From positions 1-5,567 of the forward strand of contig JAATVR010000471.1 of the NCBI GenBank assembly GCA_014523665.1: a DNA stretch of 5,567 nucleotides, given 5' to 3'. The stretch's first letter is position 1; each line of letters begins with the position of its first letter. The notes below the pieces were generated by a model. That model did no database searches, was not told the origin of the DNA, and saw only the letters and a program-made list of their open reading frames with translations. The position numbers and the translations under genes were made by a program. This document shows positions 1 to 4,579 of this stretch, one piece after another. This DNA is from Nitrososphaerales archaeon TH526. GTDB lineage: Archaea > Thermoproteota > Nitrososphaeria > Nitrososphaerales > Nitrososphaeraceae.

Positions 1-123
1 ATATAACATGATCCATTGTTACCAATTTAACACCATGAAATGAGACTTGTAACCTCACCTTTTCTTTATAAGAAAATGTGTAATAACTATCAACAAGTAG
101 ACTAAACAATCAAAGAAAGTGTT

Positions 124-207
124 TCATGTTAAATCTTTCTTGAGATCTGAAGCATAGCCTGGTGTTATTTGCACTAATAATCTTACAAATACTACTGCCA
201 TGATCAT
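124..207 (-). other. Signal-peptide-like 27-codon ORF, possible gene remnant
   Basis: This minus-strand ORF opens with ATG at 207-205 and stops with TGA at 126-124. The peptide starts MIMAVVFVRLLV, and a polar tail after PGYAS begins DLKKD, which resembles an N-terminal secretion signal with a small-residue cleavage site. The frame then stops. A second minus-strand frame with no stop runs from about base 117 off the left edge and reads protein-like (KVRLQVSFHGVKLV). The two could be pieces of one decayed secreted-protein gene whose remainder lies to the left. Short hydrophobic ORFs are common by chance in AT-rich DNA, so this is only a suggestion. No family was recognised. Confidence 0.15.
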
Positions 208-258
208 GATGCTTATTGCTAAAACCTCATCATGTTAGTATGATAACAATTAAGTGAA

Positions 259-270
259 TTATTTTTTAGA
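259..270 (+). promoter_or_regulatory. Candidate TATA element of the PPOX gene
   Basis: The stretch ATTATTTTTTAG is centred about 27 bases before the ATG at 292, the usual spacing between an archaeal TATA box and the transcription start. No Shine-Dalgarno precedes the gene, so a leaderless or nearly leaderless mRNA would fit. The match to the TATA consensus is loose. Confidence 0.25.
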
Positions 271-291
271 AAGCTAAATGTCATTACAATA

Positions 292-753
292 ATGGCATCG
301 ATGTCCAAAAGAGAAATTAAAAAGTTCCTTATGCAGGGTACTTTCACAGCCAAACTTGCTACAGTTAAAAAAGATGGAAGTCCTCATGTTGTTCCAATTT
401 GGTTTGTATTGGACGACCAAAAAAACCAAACAAGAGATAGGGTAGGAGATATCATTTTTACTACGCATAACAGTTCACTTAAGGCTAGAAATATCCAACA
501 CAACAGTAGAGTGAGTATATCTGTAGATGATCAGACGCCACAATTTTCCTTTGTAATTATACAGGGTAATGCAAGAATTTATCATTACAAACAGAACGAA
601 CTATACAGGTGGGCTACCAGAATAGCTAGACGGTATGTGGGAAAGGAAAATGCAGAAGCATGTGGCAAAAGAAATAGTACTGAAGGCGAAGTACTTGTAC
701 GCGTAAAACCTACAAAGATATTAGCAGAAAAAGACATAGCCGCATGGGAATAA
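292..753 (+). CDS. PPOX-class (pyridoxamine 5'-phosphate oxidase-like) F420/FMN-dependent protein
   Basis: This 153-residue protein belongs to the split-barrel flavin-reductase fold, in the group of small PPOX-class proteins typified by mycobacterial Rv1155. The N-terminal strands carry the family pattern: TAKLATVKKDGSPHVVPIWF at residues 19-38, then a D-D turn. After that come IIFTTHNSSLKARN (54-67), HNSRVSISVDD (70-80), the core strand VIIQGNARI (88-96), a helix WATRIARRYVG (107-117) and the closing strand VRVKPTKI (137-144). The Lys/Arg of KARN and NSRVS sit where relatives contact the cofactor phosphate. Relatives use deazaflavin F420 or FMN to reduce varied substrates. F420 is the likelier cofactor if the host is a thaumarchaeon, but the substrate cannot be read from sequence. 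There is no signal peptide, so the protein should be cytoplasmic. ATG at 301 (MSKREIK) is an equally good start. The gene ends in tandem in-frame stops, TAA TGA. Confidence 0.85.
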   Translation: MASMSKREIKKFLMQGTFTAKLATVKKDGSPHVVPIWFVLDDQKNQTRDRVGDIIFTTHNSSLKARNIQHNSRVSISVDDQTPQFSFVIIQGNARIYHYKQNELYRWATRIARRYVGKENAEACGKRNSTEGEVLVRVKPTKILAEKDIAAWE

Positions 754-771
754 TGAAACCCCTTTCAAGTG

Positions 772-837
772 TTGATGACTGCCTTAGGATCATCAAAATT
801 AGCGATCGGAATATTTTTCTTTCCTTTTCTGTTTTTG
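772..837 (+). terminator. Candidate transcription terminator after the PPOX gene
   Basis: Nineteen bases after the stop codon, TTGATGA (772-778) and TCATCAA (790-796) form a perfect 7-bp inverted repeat. A T-rich stretch at about 812-837 follows, with runs of five, four and five T. Archaeal RNA polymerase terminates at such T-tracts with or without a hairpin, so the T-rich part is the stronger evidence. The tract is interrupted by C and G, and the hairpin is 15 bases away from it. Confidence 0.35.
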
Positions 838-951
838 ATTCCATGTTGTTAAGGATATTCGTGACATAAACTTTGGAAAGTGTGTTCTTATCATGTTAAT
901 ATTCTATAAGCTGAAAACTTTTTGCTAAAGTATAGTATAATGCCAATGTTA

Positions 952-1007
952 GCTGAACTAAAGTTTCGAGGCGTGTACCTAAAAGGTTACCTTGTACGAA
1001 GGTTAGC
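952..1007. other. Small foldable element of unknown role
   Basis: GTAC (975-978) pairs with GTAC (994-997). It stacks, across a four-base CTAA bulge, on AAGG (983-986) pairing with CCTT (990-993) around a TTA loop. An outer helix pairs GCT-AAC (952-958, one bulged G) with GTTAGC (1002-1007). The same DNA encodes short ORFs on both strands: 23 codons at 940-1011 (+) and 37 codons at 896-1009 (-). It matches no RNA family known to me, and such helices can arise by chance. Confidence 0.15.
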
Positions 1008-1301
1008 ATAATTATGTCTCGTTAACAAGGATTTCCCAGAGATTATTTCTTATGTTCTAAGCATCAACAATTTTCTAATTTCCGTTTTTGTCATTTCTGT
1101 CATTAGTATTATGATATTCAGCTTTCTAAAAAGTGATTCCCATCTATTTTTTTAATTAATTAGCTGGATTATTAGGTCCCTGAACGTCAAAAGTATTTTG
1201 GACCAATAGTATCAATATAACAAAAGTGTGCATCTATATGTGTCATGGATGATTTGACAATAATTTCTATTCCATGAGATTTCTAGCCAGTAAGAAGAAT
1301 T

Positions 1302-1487
1302 CTATATGAGAAACAAGAACAAGGTATCATGACGACTAAACACTGTGGTTGTTAACAAAAGCTCAATGGGATAGTTCTTTGGTCTTTCAGTTTCTTGATC
1401 TGGCCTTTGAACAATGATTTTAAGATGTCCGCTAAGACGAATAATATTGATGACTTCAAATTTAATTGAAATTTTTGGGTCATCAAT
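1302..1487 (-). pseudogene. Start-less reading frame, probable remnant of an unidentified gene
   Basis: On the minus strand, 61 codons are open between a TGA (1490-1488) and a TAG (1304-1302). There is no ATG, and the only GTG is late in the frame. The translation has the composition of a soluble beta-rich protein, not of random AT-rich DNA, for example KFEVINIIRLSGHLKIIV, then QRPDQETERPKNYPIELL and a TTTVFSRHDT segment. Charged and proline residues are well spread. I do not recognise the family. The absence of a start and the stops on both sides suggest an internal fragment of a decayed gene. A 43-codon ATG ORF in another frame of the same strand (1352-1483) is the competing reading but looks less protein-like. 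The Usp promoter lies beyond its upstream edge. Confidence 0.35.
1446..1487. repeat. Nine-bp perfect inverted repeat upstream of the Usp gene
   Basis: ATTGATGAC (1446-1454) and GTCATCAAT (1479-1487) are exact inverted copies. Inside them a second inverted repeat, AAATTT at 1458-1463 and 1469-1474, can extend the stem, separated by two G·U-type pairs and a small internal loop. The repeat lies about 70-110 bases before the Usp start and overlaps the start of the decayed minus-strand frame, where the arms encode IDD and VIN. It may be an operator or only a by-product of old coding sequence. Confidence 0.3.
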
Positions 1488-1496
1488 TCAATGATA

Positions 1497-1538
1497 TTTA
1501 TAATGTGTTTGACGTTCTTTTAATACAATGGTTTATAG
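1497..1538 (+). promoter_or_regulatory. TATA boxes of the universal stress protein gene
   Basis: TTTATAG at 1532-1538 is centred about 23 bases before the ATG at 1558 and 29 before the in-frame ATG at 1564, which is ideal for a leaderless archaeal transcript. A second match, TTTATAA at 1497-1503, would start transcription near 1526 and leave a leader of about 30 bases. No Shine-Dalgarno is visible, which favours the proximal box. Confidence 0.5.
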
Positions 1539-1557
1539 CAGTTAGAATACAATCGAG

Positions 1558-2040
1558 ATGATAATGCATGGAAAACACTTTTCGAGAGTTTTGGTTGCTA
1601 TTGATGGTTCGACTTCTTCAATGCATGCAATAGATTATGCAATTTCAATTGCCATGAAAAATAATTCTCAACTCATTGTTCTATACGTAATTGATGTCTA
1701 CAAATATCCCTATTTGCCATCTTCAATTATCTTGGCTCCAACATTTGGTTCTGAAAAGTATCTGGAAGAGAAGAATGAAGCTGAAGAACAGATGAATAAA
1801 ATTAAAGAAAAATACAAGCAAAAAATTAAGGACAACATAAATTCTACAGAGCTTAAGACAGAGATTGTTGAAGGTGCAAAGTCTGCTGCAACTACCATAA
1901 TGGAATATGCAGAATCAGAAAATATTGATTTAATTATTGTTGGAAGTAGAGGTAGAACAAGCTTCAAGAAATTATTATTAGGCAGTGTCTCATCTAAAAT
2001 TATAAAAAATGCTCATTGTGCAGTCTTAGTAATAAGATAA
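1558..2040 (+). CDS. Universal stress protein, UspA family, ATP-binding type
   Basis: This 160-residue protein is a single Usp domain, a Rossmann-like alpha/beta fold that normally forms cytoplasmic homodimers. The first strand and nucleotide loop are VLVAIDGS (residues 11-18), with the conserved Asp16. The second strand is SQLIVLYVIDV (37-47). A charged helix at about 66-92 (rich in E and K) fills the variable middle. ENIDLIIVGSRGR (121-133) leads into the ATP signature G-x2-G-x9-G-S at Gly129, Gly132 and Gly142-Ser143. The last strand is HCAVLVIR (153-160), the normal end. The intact glycine motif points to the ATP-binding branch typified by MJ0577, not the non-binding UspA branch. Family members support survival under stress, but the partner here is unknown. 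ATG at 1564 (M3) is an alternative start. The gene ends in TAA TGA, like the PPOX gene. Confidence 0.93.
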   Translation: MIMHGKHFSRVLVAIDGSTSSMHAIDYAISIAMKNNSQLIVLYVIDVYKYPYLPSSIILAPTFGSEKYLEEKNEAEEQMNKIKEKYKQKIKDNINSTELKTEIVEGAKSAATTIMEYAESENIDLIIVGSRGRTSFKKLLLGSVSSKIIKNAHCAVLVIR

Positions 2041-2186
2041 TGAGGGTCAATGCGAAGCAACTATCATTGCGCGAAAATATGAGTGTAGCATCAAAACCAA
2101 AATTAGCGGAAATAGTGGGAATACGACATAATAATGCCCGAAAAACTCATTTAAGTGATCACAAACATCATTTAAGAGCTATCTAG
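2040..2186 (+). CDS. Possible 48-residue basic protein overlapping the Usp stop codon
   Basis: The ATG at 2040-2042 shares its A with the Usp TAA (TAATG), an arrangement that permits translational coupling by stop-restart. The ORF runs 48 codons to TAG at 2184-2186. Its product begins MRVNAKQLSLREN, contains KPKLAEIVGI and ends with a histidine-rich tail, HLSDHKHHLRAI. It is strongly basic, has no membrane segment and belongs to no family I recognise. Against a real gene are its short length, the lack of a ribosome-binding site, and the fact that TAATGA also reads as two tandem stops, as after the PPOX gene. Two exact copies of TCATTTAAG lie inside it. Confidence 0.22.
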   Translation: MRVNAKQLSLRENMSVASKPKLAEIVGIRHNNARKTHLSDHKHHLRAI

Positions 2187-2315
2187 TCTATCTCCTACAC
2201 AACAAAGCATCTGAATGATATAGATTGTTCTTGCTACTTCTCTTTTCAATCAAATATCTCAATAATGCTTAACTGTCCCGAACCAAATAGCATTATGAAC
2301 TAATTAGTATATCTC

Positions 2316-2329
2316 TGTGAACGTTCACA
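2316..2329. promoter_or_regulatory. Perfect 14-bp palindrome, candidate operator
   Basis: TGTGAACGTTCACA is identical to its reverse complement over all 14 bases. The half-site TGTGA/TCACA is typical of helix-turn-helix dimer sites. It resembles the bacterial CRP/FNR half-site but with a four-base centre in place of six. No intact gene starts close by, so its target is unknown. Confidence 0.25.
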
Positions 2330-2438
2330 ATCTCGTTTACTAGTGAAGATGCTATAAAGACTGTGAATCCTGAGGACTAGGATCAGTTCGTAAAGGTATG
2401 AGCTTCAGCTGCAGAAATTTCGAAAAAAACATCAGGAG

Positions 2439-2888
2439 TCATAATAGCATGACTTCGGGAATTGCTAGTAGTCGCGTATTCATATCATACCAAGTTTTTG
2501 GGTCTGCTGAAGCTATCAGGCAACAATATAACAACCCTGAATTCCCGTCCAAACTAGCAAAGTATCCTTCAAGTATCATGACATCTTCTCATATATTCAA
2601 GAAAGTTGCAGTCCCTGGAATCTGTGTAGAATGAATCATTATAGCCTTCGAAGAGGTGTATCAATGCAATCGCAAAGTTCGTTGAGATGGATGAACTGAA
2701 AGTCTATTGATTTGCCGACTTAGCGCATAGGTCTTCCTGCAGCTATTATCTTGTCAATAGACGCCTGGGCTAATCTACCGTTCTCCCATAGTTCCGAAAG
2801 CATTTTTTTCAACGATCTTCTGTAGATTTGATCCATCAGGGATTTTTCCAGTGTATTCTAGTCCTCTACTCATATCCAATTCAGTCAT
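2439..2888 (-). pseudogene. Probable decayed minus-strand coding region, family unknown
   Basis: From ATG at 2888-2886 the minus strand reads MTELDMSRGLEYTGKIPDGS and on to a run of seven A (plus-strand T at 2803-2809). There the frame fails, but dropping one A gives KMLSELWENGRLAQASID and IIAAGRPMR before a TAA at 2722-2720. That would be a 55-residue protein. The same frame stays open for 26 more codons (FQFIHLNELCDCIDTPLRRL) to a TAA at 2641-2639. Another frame then continues from 2639 to 2439 with one internal TGA (2591-2589), including EGYFASLDGNSGLLYC and ADPKTWYDMNTRLLAIPEV. The pieces suggest one eroded gene, but the joins are my inference. Other frames are also open between about 2580 and 2700, and no family was recognised. 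Confidence 0.3.
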
Positions 2889-3019
2889 ACAACTGATAGC
2901 AGAATAATTATTTTAAGCTGCGCCTTTTTTAAGACCTGAACCGAAGAGGAGTGCCTAAACGCATCAAAGACTGGACATATCCTATAAGTCAGTTTTTCAA
3001 AAAAAATGAATAATTTCAC

Positions 3020-3064
3020 TGCCGGGGTTGGTTGTTGATACCCTCCAACCCTGGTATCTTTTTT
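3020..3064 (+). terminator. Two mutually exclusive hairpins followed by six T
   Basis: Stem 1 pairs CCGGGGTTGG (3022-3031) with CCAACCCTGG (3045-3054): ten pairs including one G·U, extendable by two more pairs to 3020/3056. Stem 2 pairs GATACC (3037-3042, inside the loop of stem 1) with GGTATC (3053-3058) and is followed directly by TTTTTT (3059-3064). The stems share bases 3053-3056, so only one can form at a time. Stem 2 plus the T-run has the layout of an intrinsic terminator, and stem 1 could act as its antiterminator. No gene lies just upstream on the plus strand, so it would end a noncoding or unrecognised transcript. A plain T-tract terminator is the simpler reading. Confidence 0.4.
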
Positions 3065-3080
3065 ATAATATGTTTTATAA
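3061..3080 (+). promoter_or_regulatory. Tandem TATA-like boxes
   Basis: TTTTATAA occurs at 3061-3068 and again at 3073-3080, twelve bases apart. Either could serve as a TATA box starting a transcript near 3090-3105, which would give the propeller gene a leader of over 100 bases. The first copy overlaps the T-run of the hairpin element, so termination and re-initiation may sit back to back. Confidence 0.2.
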
Positions 3081-3187
3081 GGCGTTGTTGATAGCTGGGG
3101 GCATTTAAATCACTTCTAAAGAACCTCAGTACCAAAGGTATTAGAGACCTATGTAGGTAGGCAGGCCAAGTTCTTGTCATTGGAAGT

Positions 3188-3196
3188 CATAAATAG
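3188..3196 (+). promoter_or_regulatory. Candidate TATA element next to the propeller gene
   Basis: CATAAATAG is centred about 20 bases before the ATG at 3212 and 26 before the third in-frame ATG at 3218. This would suit a leaderless mRNA beginning at 3218. The match is moderate, and the upstream tandem boxes are an alternative. Confidence 0.3.
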
Positions 3197-3211
3197 TTTC
3201 TCAGCTCATGT

Positions 3212-4240
3212 ATGATGATGACTACCATTATGGTAGGAATGCAGAATTCAATTCTTGTAGTTAATTCTTCAAACGGATATGAAACTCAAGAGTCTTTGAA
3301 AGAAACTAATCCACAAAGTATAGCTTTCGATCCCTTAAATTCAGGCCGTGCATACTGTGCTACCTTTGGAAACGGCCTGTGGAAAACTGATGATGATGGT
3401 CAGACTTGGGGTAATATTGGAAAAGATGTTATTTCCAGTCCTTATGTTATGTCTGTAGCAGTTAGTTCTCTGAATAGCAGGAATAGGTTCAACAAAGTAT
3501 ACGCCGGAACCGAGCCAAGTGCATTTTATACCTCCAATGATGGAGGAGACTCCTGGGAAAGGATGAATGCACTAAACGATTTACCTTCATCCAGATCATG
3601 GAGCTTTCCTCCAAGGCCCTGGACCCATCACATCCGATGGATTGAACCTGATTCAAATGATCCAGACTATGTTTTCGCTGCTATAGAAGCAGGGGCCCTT
3701 GTACAAAGTCGCGATGGAGGCAAAACCTGGATAGACCGGAATGAGGAGCAAGGACCATACGACACTCATACTTTAGCCACTCATTCGAAAGCTCCTAAGC
3801 GTCTGTATTCTTCTGCTGGTGATGGATATTTTGAGAGCTATGATTACGGAGAAACATGGACCAGGCCCATGGTAGGATTAAGGCACGACTACCTTTTCGG
3901 AATTGCAGTCGATTCCAGTAACCCAGAGGTCGTGATAGTATCCGCCTCTAATGGCCCTAGTAGATCATATGTGGCTGAAAATGCAGAAACTTTTGTATAT
4001 AGAAAAGATGCCGACGACAATGAGTGGAAGGCTGTTACAGACGGTCTTCCTGAATCTAGGGGATCTACAATTATGAGCATCGTTTCGAACGTAAAGACTC
4101 CAGGAGAATTCTATGCTGTTGACAACCATGGTTTATTTCTCTCAACTGATTCAGGTAGTTCATGGAAAAAACTTGATACTTTATGGCCGAGGGAATATCT
4201 TCAACAAACCCCATGGGCTCTCGCGATTAATGATAGATAG
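3212..4240 (+). CDS. BNR/Asp-box beta-propeller protein (sialidase-like/YCF48-like)
   Basis: This 342-residue protein is built from beta-propeller blades marked by Asp boxes (S/T-x-D-x-G-x-x-W). Clear boxes lie at residues 59-66 (TDDDGQTW), 108-115 (SNDGGDSW), 166-173 (SRDGGKTW), 209-216 (SYDYGETW) and 311-318 (STDSGSSW). A degenerate one, ending DADDNEW, lies at about 266-272. Repeated strands such as VYAGT, YVFAAIEAGAL and EFYAVDNHGLFLS sit between them, giving about six or seven blades. Asp boxes are structural and occur in sialidases, sortilins and the YCF48/HCF136 assembly factors. I see no sialidase catalytic set, so an enzymatic call is not justified. There is no signal peptide or membrane segment, so a cytoplasmic scaffold or sensor role is likely. 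Starts at 3212, 3215, 3218, 3230 and 3239 are all in frame, and 3218 (MTTIMVG) fits the TATA spacing best. The C-terminus looks complete. Confidence 0.85.
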   Translation: MMMTTIMVGMQNSILVVNSSNGYETQESLKETNPQSIAFDPLNSGRAYCATFGNGLWKTDDDGQTWGNIGKDVISSPYVMSVAVSSLNSRNRFNKVYAGTEPSAFYTSNDGGDSWERMNALNDLPSSRSWSFPPRPWTHHIRWIEPDSNDPDYVFAAIEAGALVQSRDGGKTWIDRNEEQGPYDTHTLATHSKAPKRLYSSAGDGYFESYDYGETWTRPMVGLRHDYLFGIAVDSSNPEVVIVSASNGPSRSYVAENAETFVYRKDADDNEWKAVTDGLPESRGSTIMSIVSNVKTPGEFYAVDNHGLFLSTDSGSSWKKLDTLWPREYLQQTPWALAINDR

Positions 4241-4579
4241 TTACTTGGTCCAGGATATCATATGCGGCTCCTACTGTGAAAAATAACAGTTGTCAAAAGC
4301 CATTGAAGTAAATAGGGTGCAACTGCCAATTTTATAAACTACCCCCCCGCCAATACTTTTCTCTCAAAACACAAAACTTTCTTATTTCTAGGAGGAATCA
4401 ACTCGAATTAAATATGTTCAATACTTAATGAAGTGCTAGACAGATTCTAAAAGAGATCGAGTGCACGTCTAAAAGTCGGCAGTAATTTATATGCTATACT
4501 TATAATGATTTTGACTCCAGATGTAACTTTTTCCAATTGGATTGGAGTTAATTGAAATTCAATAAGATAGTATTTACGT
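4241..4579. other. Convergent spacer between the propeller gene and the ligase gene
   Basis: No gene was found. There is a TATA-like TTTATAAA at 4331-4338, a run of seven C at 4342-4348, and a Shine-Dalgarno-like GGAGGA at 4391-4396. No ORF follows: the ATG at 4414 is closed after four codons. A short hairpin, TCCAAT-TGG-ATTGGA (4532-4546), and a near-palindrome, ATTGAA-A-TTCAAT (4551-4563), lie just past the end of the minus-strand ligase gene and may help end its transcript. Confidence 0.5.
4532..4563 (-). terminator. Inverted repeats downstream of the ligase gene
   Basis: Two compact inverted repeats lie 17-48 bases past the minus-strand stop: ATTGAA-A-TTCAAT (4551-4563) and TCCAAT-TGG-ATTGGA (4532-4546). 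No strong T-run follows them on the minus strand, so a terminator role is only suggested by position. Confidence 0.2.

Larger units (their letters stand above)
754..1557. other. Long spacer between the PPOX and Usp genes
   Basis: No intact gene of normal size was found on either strand in these 804 bases. The spacer holds a 7-bp inverted repeat and a T-rich tract just after the PPOX stop, and a foldable element near 952-1007. It also holds a start-less minus-strand frame at 1302-1487 and the TATA boxes of the Usp gene. Several ORFs of 20-43 codons overlap each other on both strands and cannot be told from chance. They include minus-strand ORFs at 896-1009 (37 codons) and 1352-1483 (43 codons). 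Confidence 0.6.
2187..3211. other. Kilobase spacer with decayed coding sequence and regulatory-looking structures
   Basis: No gene of recognisable family is intact here. The stretch contains a 14-bp palindrome at 2316-2329, a broken minus-strand coding region at about 2439-2888, and competing hairpins with a T-run at 3020-3064. Tandem TATA-like boxes lie at 3061-3080 and a small inverted repeat (ACCTA-TG-TAGGT) at 3147-3158. A 78-codon plus-strand ORF at 2398-2634 matches nothing I know and lies opposite the decayed minus-strand frames, so it is not called. Confidence 0.55.

Noticed and set aside
274..468. Minus-strand 64-codon ORF over the start of the PPOX gene
   Set aside because: It is antisense to strongly conserved PPOX coding sequence and its translation is low in protein-like features.
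1012..1155. Plus-strand open frame with a hydrophobic stretch (FLISVFVISVISIMIF)
   Set aside because: It has no start codon. T-rich DNA gives runs of F, L, I, V and S by chance, so a membrane protein is not supported.
1352..1483. Minus-strand 43-codon ATG ORF
   Set aside because: It overlaps the 61-codon start-less frame, whose translation is more protein-like. It is probably a frame shadow.
1710..1967. Minus-strand 85-codon ORF within the Usp gene
   Set aside because: It is the antisense shadow of a clear Usp domain. Its serine/leucine-rich translation reflects the complementary strand.
794..2108. Eleven-base repeat CAAAATTAGCG at 794-804 and 2098-2108, downstream of both small genes
   Set aside because: A few 11-base repeats are expected by chance in an AT-rich window this long, and the contexts do not otherwise match.
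2398..2634. A 78-codon plus-strand ORF (MSFSCRNFEKN onward)
   Set aside because: It matches no family I recognise and has no clear promoter or ribosome-binding site. It lies opposite protein-like frames of a probable decayed minus-strand gene. It remains possible but is not supported.
3889..4080. Minus-strand 63-codon ORF within the propeller gene
   Set aside because: It lies wholly antisense to Asp-box propeller sequence and has no independent signals.
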